Assembly (NCBI GenBank): GCA_013433145.1
Contig: CM024172.1
Span: 1,734,501 to 1,798,500 of the forward strand
Direction of reading: 5' to 3'
DNA length: 64,000 bases
Origin: Ascaris suum
Taxonomy: Eukaryota > Nematoda > Chromadorea > Rhabditida > Ascarididae
Below the pieces are notes generated by a model. The model had not been told where the DNA came from. It searched no databases and saw only the letters and a list, made by a program, of their open reading frames with translations. The first letter of the stretch is position 1. Each line of letters starts with the position of its first letter. Made by a program: the position numbers and the translations under genes. This document shows, piece by piece, positions 30,270 through 44,470 of the stretch.

Positions 30270-31346
30270 TATATGGTGGAAATCAGACTCCGGGAACAGC
30301 GCTGGGAAATCAAACTCGGGACACAAAAGAGCAGCGATGAAAAAAGCCACGAGTAGACGACCGCATGATAGGGCCAACCTGAATGTTACGGGCTTGAGCC
30401 TATCCTAAATTGGATCAAAGCGAAACAGCGCCAGCTTTTCAGCTCCGGCACGTCTCTTGTAAATACGCATCATAAGGAGTCATACGTTTCTCCTCCTTTA
30501 TCGAAAATTACATATAATGAACCCGACAGTTACTACTCCAATTTCTTCAAGTGACCGAATTTTGTGTCGTGAAATTACTTTGTGCCTAGCAATTTTTATT
30601 CATGCTTATCTATTTGTAAGCATAAGTTTACTGTCATAATGTCATTCCCACACACTGAAGAGCGAATGGAAACCGCAGTTAGTACGAGGTCTATATTATC
30701 CTCATTATCCTCTCGCCAATCTATAAGAATTGCTTTGATGAAGATAAGCGAGTGAGCGATGAGAGACATTTTATTCGAAATTCACAATCAATATAACATC
30801 AATAAATGGTCATTTTTTCACTTTCAAAGTATTTATACATAATAGTAACCCTCTAATTTCTAAAGCTTGAGAGATTTTATATTTGAAATGATAAGAATTG
30901 AGAAATTTATTCAAGGAAATGAAGGGGAATGAGCTTGAAGAATCCCCCAGCACTTTGGCATAGGCCCACAGCGATACGACAATTTTTCGGCAGCAAGCAA
31001 TTTTGAGCAAAATCTTTCATCTTTATTGCCTAACTTAGCTAGAGAAGTTAAGAAAAATAAAGGATGCTCTCTTTCAGATCCTCTCAGATGAGCAATAATC
31101 GTCTATTTTATGTTCCCCAAATCAAAACTTTTTACATTTTTTTTGAGTTTTTCGAAATCTGCCAAGTGTGTTTAATTGCTTTATATTTAGAACGACTAAA
31201 TCCTCTCTGTTTAGTCTTTAGCTTTCTCCATCATTAGTGAGAAATAGTGTTTTGTATAGATTCTTTTATAATGACAACGCTCAAAAATTCCTCTGATACT
31301 TTAAAATACAACATTAGTATAATAGTAAAATTCGCTTGAAACAAGA
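30270..31346. other. Intergenic stretch with no supported gene
   Basis: The region between the GT-rich repeat and the 3' end of the SDR gene. The first 200 bp are less AT-rich but show no continuous frame with splice sites. No RNA gene was recognised. Confidence 0.5.
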
Positions 31347-34300
31347 TCACCGATTTTTCTTATCGATAAGAGCGGCTGGTTTTGGCATAATAGATTTGAG
31401 AACAGTTCTATTCAACAAATCGGTAATTTCCGTTGGAAAGAAACATTGTGGAATATAGAAAAATATAGCGTCCCATCCACAACGATAACGATTTCGTGGA
31501 AATATTGCCGTCAATGCATGATAATAAGAATTGATAACCCAATCGAGATTTTCCGATTTGAAAAGGCGAGGATTCGTTAGGAAATTCTCCCGATCTTAAA
31601 AAAAAATAAATATCAATATCAAATCTCGTCATCGAATTATGAAAATTGCAATAAAAATTGATTATGAATTTATTCAATTTTACTCATCTATTATATTTAG
31701 AGCGTTTCAAATGCACATTGATAAATTATTATCATAAAGCAACGAAAGCCATTAAATTATATAATATCTATGAGTGGATCATATTTTAATTAATGCAAAA
31801 GTGAAACGAGGTAATAGTGATGATGGAAACTGAACTAAAATCAAATTTAATCAAATGAAAGAAAATTTTGCAAACTTTTCGATGAATATAGCAAAATAAT
31901 TTCTAATTTCAATTACGTTGAAAACGATAATTGCGAAGGTGAGCATCCATTCAAGCAATCAAAGAACATCTTCATAAATTATCAACGATCAATTATCAAC
32001 TATGGAAGAAATTTTGAAGATCGGCATAAAAATGCATTCGTGCGTTTCTTTTGAAATGAAACAAATCAGCAGAATATGAATATGCACTTACAATTCTCGA
32101 GGAATTCTTCCCCATATTCGGCCTTGCTCTCATCGTCGAGTCTTTCCCACATTGTGTGCATTCTTTTGCTCAAGATGCCCTTGTCAGCCATCTCTGTTGC
32201 GAAGATACCAGGCTCAATGATACTGCACTGAATGCCAAAATCTCTTAATTCTTGCCTTAAAAAAATAACATAGCGCCATCATATCAATTAAATCAAATGC
32301 AAAATATCTTCTTTTGATTGACCGTTAAAAAACAAAAATAGTCGGTGTTGCTTCAATTCGAGAACTAGACTTGTTGAGTCTTACTGATAGACATTTACTA
32401 TTGACATAATTCATTCGCTATAACTTGATTTCGATATTGATATAAACTCTAGCATTGAATAGATAACCAAACATCGATTTCCAATAAGCACATCCATCTC
32501 TCCAATGTTATCTTACGCAAACTCTAGAATGTGTTGAGATTTTTTTCGATCCATAAAATGCTAGCTCGAAGTACATCCTTTCATCACAAATAATGAAAAA
32601 GTACACTCTACAAGAAAAGAGTACTTTGAAGGTAAATCAAATTGAGAGAGGAGATAATTAAAATTATTCCTTTAAAACTTATTCATCGCAAATACCTTTG
32701 AAATTATATTTGGATGTTGACATGCATATAGAATACGCTAACAAAAAAGGGGGTTAATTTCACTATACTTAAAATCTTTTACAATAAACAAATAAACTAA
32801 GGATCGAAGTTAACCTGACAATATCCATGAACGCTTCAACGGCGAATTTCGAAACGGTATATGGACCGCTAGCTGGCATTGCTGTACGGCCGGCAACACT
32901 TGCCATCGTGACAATTCTTCCTTTCGATTGCTTTAATAGTCGCTTAAAAGCCTGTAAATAGTCTTATAAAATTAACTGATGAATTGGTGGCACATGGATG
33001 TCCTCTACTCAATATGGTGATTAATCGAGATGGTGAACATTGAAAAGTGGAAATGACAATAAAATTCAACGCTATTATTGGCCGAAACAATTTCATAGTT
33101 CGTCGCCATTCGCGATACAGCTGAAGATTTCAAAAAAAAAAAAAAAAAAACTGTTGATTTTCATCGTTATGCAGCCAACTCTGCACATAGCTTTTAGCTA
33201 TTCTTATAGGCGTTCAAAGAGTCAAAAGGAATATTAGATGATCTCTGCAAAAAAAAAAACGGCTATATATCGCTACTAGTAATGATGAGAGCAATATGTA
33301 CTTTCTATGACTTTTTTTCTTGTCAAAGAACTATTTAACGAATAAGAAAGGAAGCTCGTAATGTCAAAATGGTTTATGTTTGTAGAATTGACAAAAGAAA
33401 ATCGAAAAACTAACATGTGTTATCCTGATTACTCCAAGTGTATTTACGTCAATTGCAAGCTTGTAGTCGTCAAGAGTACACCAATCTTCAGGTCCATATA
33501 CAAAAATGCCCGCATTGTTGAGGATCGCCCATAACTCTTCAAATATTTGCAATTGTTTAAAATACGTTCATTTAGTTTGCCTTAAAGAGACATCAATAAA
33601 ATCATTCACCAGATTATACATAGTTTCTCATTAATAAGCCTATTCGAGTATAATATGAATGTTTATGTCTGCGAAAATACGGAACATTTAATGTACGTAT
33701 CGATGAATTTGTTCATTCTATTTATTTGTTGTGCTAGCAAGGATGAGCGTATACACTGATATCCTATATACTATACATAAAGATCAGTTCAAATTATTGA
33801 GTTTTATTCCATCGCTCGATTAATCATGCTTATATATACCAGAATAATCGTTTCGAAAAACTTTTTTCATCAGTAACTATTGAAAGATTTTCGCTGAAAT
33901 TCTTTTCACCGGCAAAATTTCACCTAACGAGATGCGTAGCAGTCGAGAATCGATATATGCATAATATCTCTCAATATTTTCGTTAAATGAGAGATTTTCT
34001 TCGCAACGATTAATGACAAATCGAATGCAATAAATACAAGTGAAGTGAAAAAAAAATGTAAAATTACATCGTATTGAGAGGAATATTTTCAAATCGCATT
34101 CATAGGAACAAGAATACGATAAACTTTATTGATTGCATTTCGGAAATGAAATAAAAAGAAATCATGCAATAGATTGATAATCTTCAAGTCAAAAATTTTA
34201 TTCCACTGCTTCTTTTTTTTTTTCAAATGATTCGTTTATAGTCGCTGTTATGATGTCAGTTCTTCGGCGGATTTAATGATCTAAAAAATCATTGATTTTC

Positions 34301-35680
34301 ATTAGAAATTTCCATCTTATAGGAAATTCACGAAAGATGAGAAAACAAAAACTATATCACCTATGCTATCAAATCAAACAATTCAAACGATATTAAGCTA
34401 AATGATTATGCAGTTTTCTCTAGTTCAAGAAAAATCAAATCTCAATGCGATATAACGAACTTCCATAATGGTTTCGTTTCAACTTTCCAATAATCTACAC
34501 AAAATTGCTTTGCTAAAACAACCTAAAAACAATGAGACTCTTACGTTTTCCATCTTTCAACTTGTTCTCGACATATTCGTATGCTTCTTGCACAGATCGA
34601 TCGCTGGTAACATCCAGGTGAATCACGTCAAGGGTACCAGCTAAATGTTTTGCCTCTGCGACCAAGGATGCCCCTCCCTGAAATATCAGCATCTAACATA
34701 AATACAGCCATTATCCTGTAAATACAGATATTATTGAAGGAGCATTTATCGCATTTTAAACCTATTTCGCATCCCCATGATTCGTAGTTAAAAACTAATG
34801 CAAAATAGGAACTTCAAACGAGGTGTTGGCATAAATAGCGTATTGAAAACGCATTTTTGCTAACGGAAGATGGAGACCGAAGATCTCCATATGAAAGATT
34901 ATCAAGAAAAAACTTAATGACGACGTCATAATCAAGGAAATAATAATGTGATCAGAATATAATCAGTTAGAATATCCTACACTGTTTTATGAGAATTTCC
35001 GCCTCCTCTCACCTATGAAAAAATTATCTGCGAGGAGATTTTAAAAATAGAGAAACATGAAATGATGAACTTAATATAAAGAATGCATAATAAGGCTTTT
35101 TATTTTGAAGGTAATATTATGGAAGAATTTTGCTTGAACCTGAGAGCAATCGGTCGGTTTTATGCACATTGAAAATTATGCAGCAATTTTCTTCCTTAGA
35201 TTTCTATTTCGATTGTTTTTTTTTTCTCATTCAACGCCAATTCTCACATAACTACAGCAAAACGTCATAGAACAACAAAATGAAATCGCAATACGTCAGA
35301 GAATTTCAATTTATGCTCTCTTTCTTTCAATCATAAAGATTTGAATATATTTTCTACTTTTTAGGTACTTTCATGCAAAAAATATAAGTGTGACTCATTA
35401 GGGCTTTATCAGACTTTTGCAAATATATTAATAGCGTATTACTATTGAATAAAGAATGGAGAGCACCTACTTTTTCACTAAAGCAACCTGCAAAGACTGT
35501 CATCCCATTCTTGAGACATTTTAAACAAATGCGTCGTCCAAATCCTGAATCACAGCCAGTAATAAAGACAACTCTTCCAGATATATTCGATATTGGAATT
35601 AATTCCCATATAAATCGTAAACAATAGTAGATCGTCACTAATATACCACAAAATGCAGCGAACATAACGATGGAACACAT
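31347..35680 (-). CDS. Short-chain dehydrogenase/reductase, retinol/17-beta-hydroxysteroid dehydrogenase type
   Basis: NAD(P)-dependent SDR, probably ER-anchored, acting on a retinoid, steroid or similar lipid alcohol; the substrate is not deducible. Exons: 35680-35471, 34677-34545, 33536-33415, 32951-32815, 32255-32092, 31594-31347 (stop TGA), all phase-consistent, 337 residues, close to the RDH/DHRS9 length. An N-terminal hydrophobic segment (residues about 3-24) is followed by the cofactor motif TGCDSGFG, acidic LDVTSD, NNAG, the catalytic Ser in VTMASVAG, the YxxxK motif YTVSK and the substrate-side block IEPGIFAT. The C-terminal WVINSYYHALTAIFPRNRY and GWDA are typical of the RDH/HSD subgroup. 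An acceptor TTGATTCCAG lies 9 bp before the ATG, so the mRNA probably starts by trans-splicing or has a 5'-UTR intron. All catalytic residues seen are intact. Confidence 0.93.
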
Positions 35681-35689
35681 TCCGACTGC

Positions 35690-35702
35690 CTGGAATCAAA
35701 CA
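35690..35702 (-). promoter_or_regulatory. Candidate trans-splice or 5'-UTR splice acceptor of the SDR gene
   Basis: The minus-strand reading TTTTTTTGTTTGATTCCAG ends 9 bp upstream of the SDR start codon. Position and composition fit a nematode spliced-leader acceptor; an ordinary 5'-UTR intron cannot be excluded. Confidence 0.4.
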
Positions 35703-36973
35703 AAAAAAGATCTTGCATCGAACGCATTGCATATATTTCTTCGATGCACTAAAATCTAATATTTCTCGCATGAAAAAAAAAGTTTAAGCTTTATTTATAG
35801 CATTCTTTTTTTTCTGATTTGTATAAATTCCTCCCCGTGAAACCTATCAATGATGCATATGTGAACTTTATTCGAATAATGCTTCTAGATTATTTGGTAA
35901 TTTTTATTTCCATATAAATAAATGGGCAAAACACTTTTACTTTTTGCTTTACAGTGCACGAGATATAGTAAATGTTAAACAGTTATCAGTATTCATTAAT
36001 ATAATAGTATTTGCGTACATAAAAGTCATGATATATTGATGGGAAGAAAATAAAATTAAGCACATCGGATGGAAAATCTCTACTCTTTCGTCGCTAAATA
36101 AATTGACTCCAAATATATCGTTAACGCCAAGAGATTCTGATCAAATCAATAAAGACTGATAATAAGAGACTCTGATCAACGCTGATAACAAGTGCGCAAA
36201 GAATAGTGAACAGCGCAAACACATAAATGAAATCGATAGCTGATGCAGTTGATTCGCATCCAGCTAAATATATAACATCATGCTCATATTAGCGATGTGC
36301 CATTTCACAGAGCCAAAATACTAAAGAGTATGCGTTAGAGTCACTAGCGGAAGATAGCACAAATATTACTGATTTAACACAGCAAAAAATTTCTTAATCC
36401 AACAGAATGCAATCATCCATCTTGACGAATGCAAAACCTTCATTTTTTTTTTCATCATTAAGGACGCAATACTTAGCGATTGTTATATAATCTATTCGTG
36501 TTTGTATACATTTTACAGGAACTACCGATGCTCTCACCATTTTTCTGCAATTATATCATTTACGATGAATAACTACTAGCCTACCTGATCATTGGAATCT
36601 GTTTATGAATAGCCAGGAAATGAAAAATGTAAAGTAATCGCCGATAGATGAAATCGTAACAACGAAATGACAATCTAAAACAGTCAGCAAATATTATCGT
36701 TTCTATGCATCTATGTAGTACATTTCGGTTTTAGCATTCTCTATTGCCGTTATTGCATCATTTTATGCCGCATATTATGTAGAAGCTACTTTGATGGAAA
36801 TTCAGCAAAAACGGCAAAGTTGGATAGCCTCTTAGACGATTATGAGAAGCATAATGCCTAGAAAAATTGAATCATGCAAAATTGCAATACGAGACATAGG
36901 CACGTCTAGCATCTGTGCTGTCGATTGGATGAGGTGAACGGTTGTATGCAAGAGATGGGAAGTAATATTCGGC
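35703..36973. other. Intergenic stretch
   Basis: AT-rich sequence upstream of the SDR gene. No coding frame with splice context was seen; it presumably holds the SDR promoter. Confidence 0.5.
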
Positions 36974-38067
36974 TCAGAGTCGAGTGATACGCGTTTCAAC
37001 GAGCAGGGCAGTGATGGCGCGATAATCTGCCTGCAAAAAAATAGTACATCAGATAGAAAGAAATCTGCAATAATCCTATGAAAAATATTTTCACTGCGAT
37101 AAGGTAGATAGTGAGCGTAAAACTGCCAGCTGTTGAGAAAGTGATCAACATTCGGCTGCCAGCAAGCGACTTTGTTTTCCGAATATCGCCTTACGAATAA
37201 CAACACAAAGAGCACCCGCTCTCAGAAGTTTATCCTCTCAATATCACAGGGTTCGGAACCTTGATTCAAAAGAGAATTGAAAATCTTCCACTCCCTCGCC
37301 GCCTCTCCAGAAAAAAAAAATTTATATTCACCTTGATCGAGCAAATTATCTAAGACGAAACCCCATAACTTAAAATATGACAGTGTCTTCGCTCGAGCAA
37401 TAAAATCGCTCTTGTTAGCTGAGAATGCTTAAATGTGCTGAAGACCGTCATTGAGCTCGCTAGTAATTGAGCTCTCGAACTATGCTCGATTTTATAATTT
37501 TAGCGCGTTGTTGCTTCAAGGAGAGGTGTGTAAAATCGAAAAAAAAAAACTTATGAAAATCGCTTTATCGTATCTTTCAAGAAATTAGATTACATCAAAA
37601 ATTACTTTACACGTCTCTAGGATCTTTTCTATTGCTGAAAGCTGAAGATGTGCGAAAACTTTGAAATCTACAAATAACCAAGTGAACGGTCATGAGGCTA
37701 GATTGAGTGATCAGGAGCAACTCACTGAGCATAACAAAAGCGATTCACCACCGTTCGACTTGAAAATATGCGAATTTGAGTTTTTAACTTGAAAGACTGC
37801 GGTCATCAATTCTCTTCATAAAAAACCGGTCTATGTTCAAGCCTAGTCTGCTTTCTGAACAATTTCTGTGTGAGCAATGAAACCTCTCCGGAAGAAAAAA
37901 AAGACATGATCGGAAGTAGCATCGATGTCGCATTGAGCAATATCTGCCAACTAAATATCCGCAAACAGCAATCACCGAGAGGATTCGACTGTCGTAATAG
38001 TACCTGCCGCATTTATGCATGAATCAGCAATTGGGATCGCTAAGCTTCCAGTGTATTTTGCCTCCAA
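36974..38067 (-). CDS. Tentative multi-exon gene of unknown function, 3' part
   Basis: Not recognised. Four phase-compatible exons: 38067-38004, 37943-37884, 37418-37332 and 37026-36974 with a TGA stop, all joined in phase 1. The translation is protein-like: LEAKYTGSLAIPIADSCINA, then IAQCDIDATSDHVFFFFRR, then NKSDFIARAKTLSYFKLWGF followed by VLDNLLDQ, then DYRAITALLVETRITRL. The first intron is only 60 bp. The block is richer in G+C than the flanking sequence, which supports coding origin. An alternative last exon is a 66-codon open frame from the same acceptor in another phase, ending at 36832. Another open frame (TKSLAGSRMLITFSTAGSF and a hydrophobic stretch) lies at 37040-37200 and could be an additional exon. 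The 5' end was not found. Confidence 0.4.
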
Positions 38068-39780
<1,713 letters not shown>

Positions 39781-39938
39781 CTGTTGTGATCAAATCAGTT
39801 TTATCGTCGCAGTGATCGTGGTAACCTTCATTTATGTAACGAGTTGTATGCTCATAGTTGTTTGATTTTGATCTTGACGTGGTATCTTCCCCGTGTGGAT
39901 TATGACCTCCTCTGCCTTGAGGGGGCCGTAGCCGAAGG

Positions 39939-39946
39939 TATAAATA
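39939..39946 (+). promoter_or_regulatory. TATA-like box upstream of the minisatellite
   Basis: TATAAATA preceded by an unusually GC-rich stretch (GAGGGGGCCGTAGCCGAAGG). The minisatellite begins about 20 bp downstream, where a transcription start would fall. No downstream gene was identified, so function is speculative. Confidence 0.3.
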
Positions 39947-39964
39947 GGCTGCGGTCTTGCTTGC

Positions 39965-40207
39965 TAGTCAGTATGTGTATTTGGTAGTCAGTATGTGTAT
40001 TTGGTAGTCAGTGTATGTGTCAGTATGTGTATTTGGTAGTCAGTATGTGTCAGTATGTGTATTTGCTAGTCAGTATGTGTATTTGGTAGTCAGTATGTGT
40101 CAGTATGTGTATTTGTAGTCAGTATGTGTATTTAGTCAGTATGTATTCAGTATTGTATTTGGTAGTCAGTATGTGTATTTGGTAGTCGGTATGTGTATTT
40201 GGTAGTT
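39965..40207. repeat. 20-bp minisatellite (TAGTCAGTATGTGTATTTGG), about 10 copies
   Basis: Tandem units of TAGTCAGTATGTGTATTTGG with some copies carrying an extra TCAGTATGTG, giving 30-bp variants. The array starts right after a GC-richer segment with a TATA-like box (39939-39946). It ends at TAGTTTCAACCCATAG. Confidence 0.93.
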
Positions 40208-41920
40208 TCAACCCATAGAATGATAGTAATAAAAATGGATTTTTTTTAATCGGGATTTATAAAGCTGATGTATCGATACAAATTGCTCTCTAGAGAATAG
40301 TGATGATGCAATAAGATCATCGAATCAATTACGGAACGTTAACCACTGACGCAAAATGTATTATTATTCAGAAACGTTGTTGATTAAGATTTTGCATAAT
40401 TAGTTACTTCTGTAAGAAAAAATTTCCCAAATATATATATCTATTCAATTTTATTTTAAAAAAAATATTAACTATTCATTAGCTTCGAAGTAAATGGAAA
40501 TGTCCAAAGAAACTGACGTTGAGAGGAGAAACGATGAAAATTTAATGAGTAGATATCATTAGAAAAATATATGAATGCGAAAAATGTGTAAGAATGCGCA
40601 ATGATGCACAATTCAATGTTGTAGTTGATTATCGTAGCAGTGGAAATAAGAAATAATTGTCTCATTGCAATAAATATTGTTCATAGTATAGGTTTATTGC
40701 ATATACTCATGCGGGAATTCAGCTAATCCTTAAAATTTGAGCGGAGAGCCATCAAGGAGGAGCATTTTTGCAATAGCATCCATCAGCGAAGAAATGATAA
40801 TGAAGATGCCGAATAATGACAGTGATGTAGAATATCAACGATAAGCTTAAACGTTTGTCATCCAATTTATAGATAGAGTGAATTTGCTCTAGATCCGTAA
40901 ATCAAAATCGCAAAGATAATGTTGTTAAATGCTATACAAAAATAAAACCACAAATGATTAACATTATTGCATGCAGCGCTCTACACATTTGCGCTTGCAT
41001 AAGTGCATTATGGCATTATCTTACTTGGCACAATGCTGTATCTGTATCTAACTCCGCGAGCAAAAATTTCAAAGGAATCACTAAAACTGAAGTTCACGCG
41101 AGCATGGTCAGCTCTTGTCGATTGATGCACTTAAAAAGCGGTTTTTTGATTGCAAGTGATCACTTTTCATCAATCGCTTTCAGGAACACGAAGAATTAAT
41201 CGTACAGAAGATTCTGTGTATTATGACCCAAAAGCCGTTCGCTAAATCTTCAAATATAGTGGGGAAAAAACAACACCAAAACCGTATATTTCTTAGATAA
41301 TATAGCGAGAAGAATTTCTTGCAACATCGATAGAACGATGGTCTTTAAATCACCTTTTAGTATCGGAAAAGGATGCATAGAGGTCGGTAAAATAATACAA
41401 CTCAATGATTCACGATGTTTATTTAGTATTTGTCCCATCTAAATTCTTAAAATTTTTGCATCATAACTTCGTTGTTTTTTTCGAACGGTAACCGTCCATT
41501 TTTCCAACGGGATATTAGGTACACAGAGCAGGTGAATGATTTTCTTCTCTGGCAAAATTCGAGCGAAAATAAATGCACCAGAGATGAATCAGTCATGAAA
41601 GGGTTGCGTTTATCACCTCTTTATTTGCTTGCTTATTTAATTCTCTCGAGGCTAATAACTTCAATCATTCGGAATGCTCACCTTAGTGGAATTCGAAAAA
41701 TATAGCCATTAATGCACAGATTCAAAAATCAACAATACAAGGGTTATTTACAAGATATGCGTCATATAGATTTTCTGCTTCAACGTGCACGAAACTTTTA
41801 ACGAACTGATTACGCTAAGAGATAAAAGACTCTAAACGCTTCGGCGATCTCATTTTTTGAAATCATTAATGCGAAAAGCTTAAAACTTCTCAATCATCAT
41901 TTGCTTTGTGACATATATTC
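40208..41920. other. Stretch with unresolved coding-like fragments
   Basis: Mostly AT-rich. A minus-strand piece ending in a strong donor (GTAAGA, near 41018-41023) with acceptor ACTTCAG near 41092 reads FSDSFEIFARGVRYRYSIVP or LVIPLKFLLAELDTDTALCQ in two frames. A plus-strand open frame covers 41472-41705. None could be chained into a gene. Confidence 0.25.
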
Positions 41921-41933
41921 GGCGATAAGACTC

Positions 41934-42325
41934 GAAACGCCATCAGTTCGTGTTTGGTAAATTTCGCTATTTGTAATGCTCATGCTAGAGAATAAAATTA
42001 TTGAACGAAGGACCGTTTCCACAAAATAAATGACTGCCTGTTTAGCAATGCTTTTCTTATTTCTGCAGCAAATGCTATTGCAGATAATTGTTGCAACGAT
42101 CGTATTATTTGAAATATGCAATATTGTTTTGCGTGTTTATAAGTCTGTTGGCAATTTTTGAAACTGGCTGGTCGAAAAAAAGCGAACGCAACAACACAAT
42201 CGTGTCTGTCGACCTCTTTATTGCGCTAGCTTTAATTGTCAATATCTTTCAGATGGCTGAAACCGTTTCACTATGTTATTTGCAAATTCTTTCGACTCTT
42301 ACAAAAGAAACCATATCAATTGTAG
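41934..42325 (+). CDS. Tentative 3' exons of an unrecognised small membrane-type gene
   Basis: Not recognised. Exons 42069-42142 and 42253-42325 (stop TAG) join in phase 2 and read QQMLLQIIVATIVLFEICNI, then VLRVYKWLKPFHYVICKFFR and LLQKKPYQL. The first contains a hydrophobic helix-length stretch followed by a basic tail. Acceptors TTTCTGCAG and ATCTTTCAG are good; the donor GTCTGT is weak. A preceding phase-0 exon ending at 41956 (TRNAISSCL, donor GTAAAT) is possible. The start codon was not found. It could be the end of a membrane receptor or a short membrane protein. Confidence 0.3.
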
Positions 42326-42893
42326 TTGAAATGAGATTAGCAAAACCTAGCCTACGCCAGTCCCGTCCTTTCTACTCATGGGAGGTGATTGGTTCACGGC
42401 GGATAGCTGTATAGGAGATTCTAAGAAATACTTTACGAGGTGAATTTTTAATTAATCTTTATTTTTTCAATGCGTTTGTGAAACTGGAATCCATGCAATC
42501 GAGGCTAGTCAAACAATCCCACAAAACGTTTCATCGTTCTCTAGTTCTTTCACAGAAGCACACATGTATATATGGCCTCATCTTGCAATATTTATGCAAC
42601 AATTTAAAGTTATTTGTCTTATAGCTTTCGTAGCAGATATAATGCGTGTTTTTGACTCTTTTCTGGGTTCTATTTCAGCTTTTATTTGCATCGTAACTCA
42701 TCTATTAGCAGATATATGAGGTGATAAAACATGAAATGTTATCATACGCTGATTGTATTTCAATGATGATGTATACGGGCAAACTGTAATAATGCAGTCA
42801 TTGAGCACGTTTCACTGAGTAAATAATTCCAACTAAAACGAAAAATAAAGCTGGCAGGAGGTGAAATTTTTTCAAGTTTTCAGATTATTTGGT

Positions 42894-42991
<98 letters not shown>

Positions 42992-44470
42992 TTACGATAG
43001 ATCACACAGAGTTCAATCGTATTTAACGATTGCCTTACTTTTGGTTTTTTTTAAAAAATTTGTTGCATATCATTGATACCTTATAAAAAACTTTATCAAT
43101 ATCGTTGACATATTTCCTTTGTGGATTATTTTCGACAAATTTCTCGAAATTCTTACAAAGTCCGACAAATTATTCAAATAAATATAGCAATATTATTTAT
43201 TGAATTCAATGAGAGTATTCATTAAATACAAAATATCTTATGTCATATATTTATTAATCTCGAAAATTCTCTTTTTTTTAAATTGTACAGTTAATTTTTT
43301 CGCTATTTTGTTTGTTTTTTTTTTTTTGTGAGGCATTGGAGACGATGAAATGAGAAATACCTTATTCAATATCTAACATGAACACTATCTTATAAATTAT
43401 AAGGCGATTATTAATGTCCTTAATTTAGGCGCATAATTACTGTTACTTCGTGAATTCAATGTACACTTTTTTTTAATATATGCGAAAATTTTATTTCATT
43501 ATGATTATGCTAATTGCTCCATCATCATTTGATGCGATAATCAAGTTTTCATTAACGAGAAAAAAAAATTACAAATCTTGCTAAAATGTGGCTTGCCGCA
43601 ACAACAAAACGTAATGATGTCGGAGATACTGCGAATTAACGAAACTAAAATAGAAAGAAGTATGTTTAGAATAAAAGTAAAGATGCTAACCGAGCGGATA
43701 AGCGCTCTGTTTTATCTCTCAAAAGAGCAACAACACGCCTATTGATACATGAGAATCCAATGGTTAGATGGGAATGAGTTTCACCTCTCTTGTCTTCCAA
43801 CGCTTACTCTGGAAGATGTATTATCGCGCCCCTGCCAGTCAACCTCACTCTTAGGAGCTCAATGTGAATTTAACCGACCGCTCAGAAGCTGTCGGTGGGG
43901 ACACCTGTACAACGCTACGCCTCACGGAACTTGCTCCAATGATACTTCGTCTCCTCAATCGGACTTTACGACGCTCGACTCCCAGCAACGTGGCCGACCA
44001 ACCCTTTGCTCTTAAACCGCTGGCTCTTCAAGGATAGATCGACGTTGCTCAATGGCATAGTGCTTCATACAAGGTGCAGCACTACAATCTCCCCTCATAG
44101 GAGTTGGTAACACAGCCTCCCGCTCCACTTTCGCTCTCGTCTTCTACAAATAAGTAATGTCGAGTAATTGCGATTGAATTTCTCCAGATGTCGTCTTAGT
44201 TATCTATCTCATATCATACATCATTATCAAGGAAGCAAGCGGTGAAACGTACTCCTTGTGAATAATAAATTAAAACTTTTTGAAATAGTAAAAGTACAGC
44301 AAAAAATAGATGAAATAAAATATTTGCTTATTTGCATATGCGTTCTTCGCATAATTTGTGACTGAATCGATTTGATCGTGGTCTAAAGTCATTAGATTCT
44401 AGGAGTTTGTTGCAAATCAATTAAGCAACGATCAACACGAATAATTGAGTGTGCTGCTAGAGAAGTGCTA
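42326..44470. other. Intergenic stretch upstream of the 7TM receptor gene
   Basis: Contains the (AT)n tract at 42897-42987, AT-rich filler, and a distinctly GC-rich island at about 43680-44150. The promoter of the 7TM gene should lie at its right end; no TATA box was assigned. Confidence 0.5.
42897..42987. repeat. (AT)n tract
   Basis: About 90 bp of pure AT dinucleotide upstream of the 7TM receptor gene. Confidence 0.97.

Noticed and set aside
30083..30313. 76-codon His/Thr-rich minus ORF
   Set aside because: Arises from the GT-rich degenerate repeat; no splice or start context.
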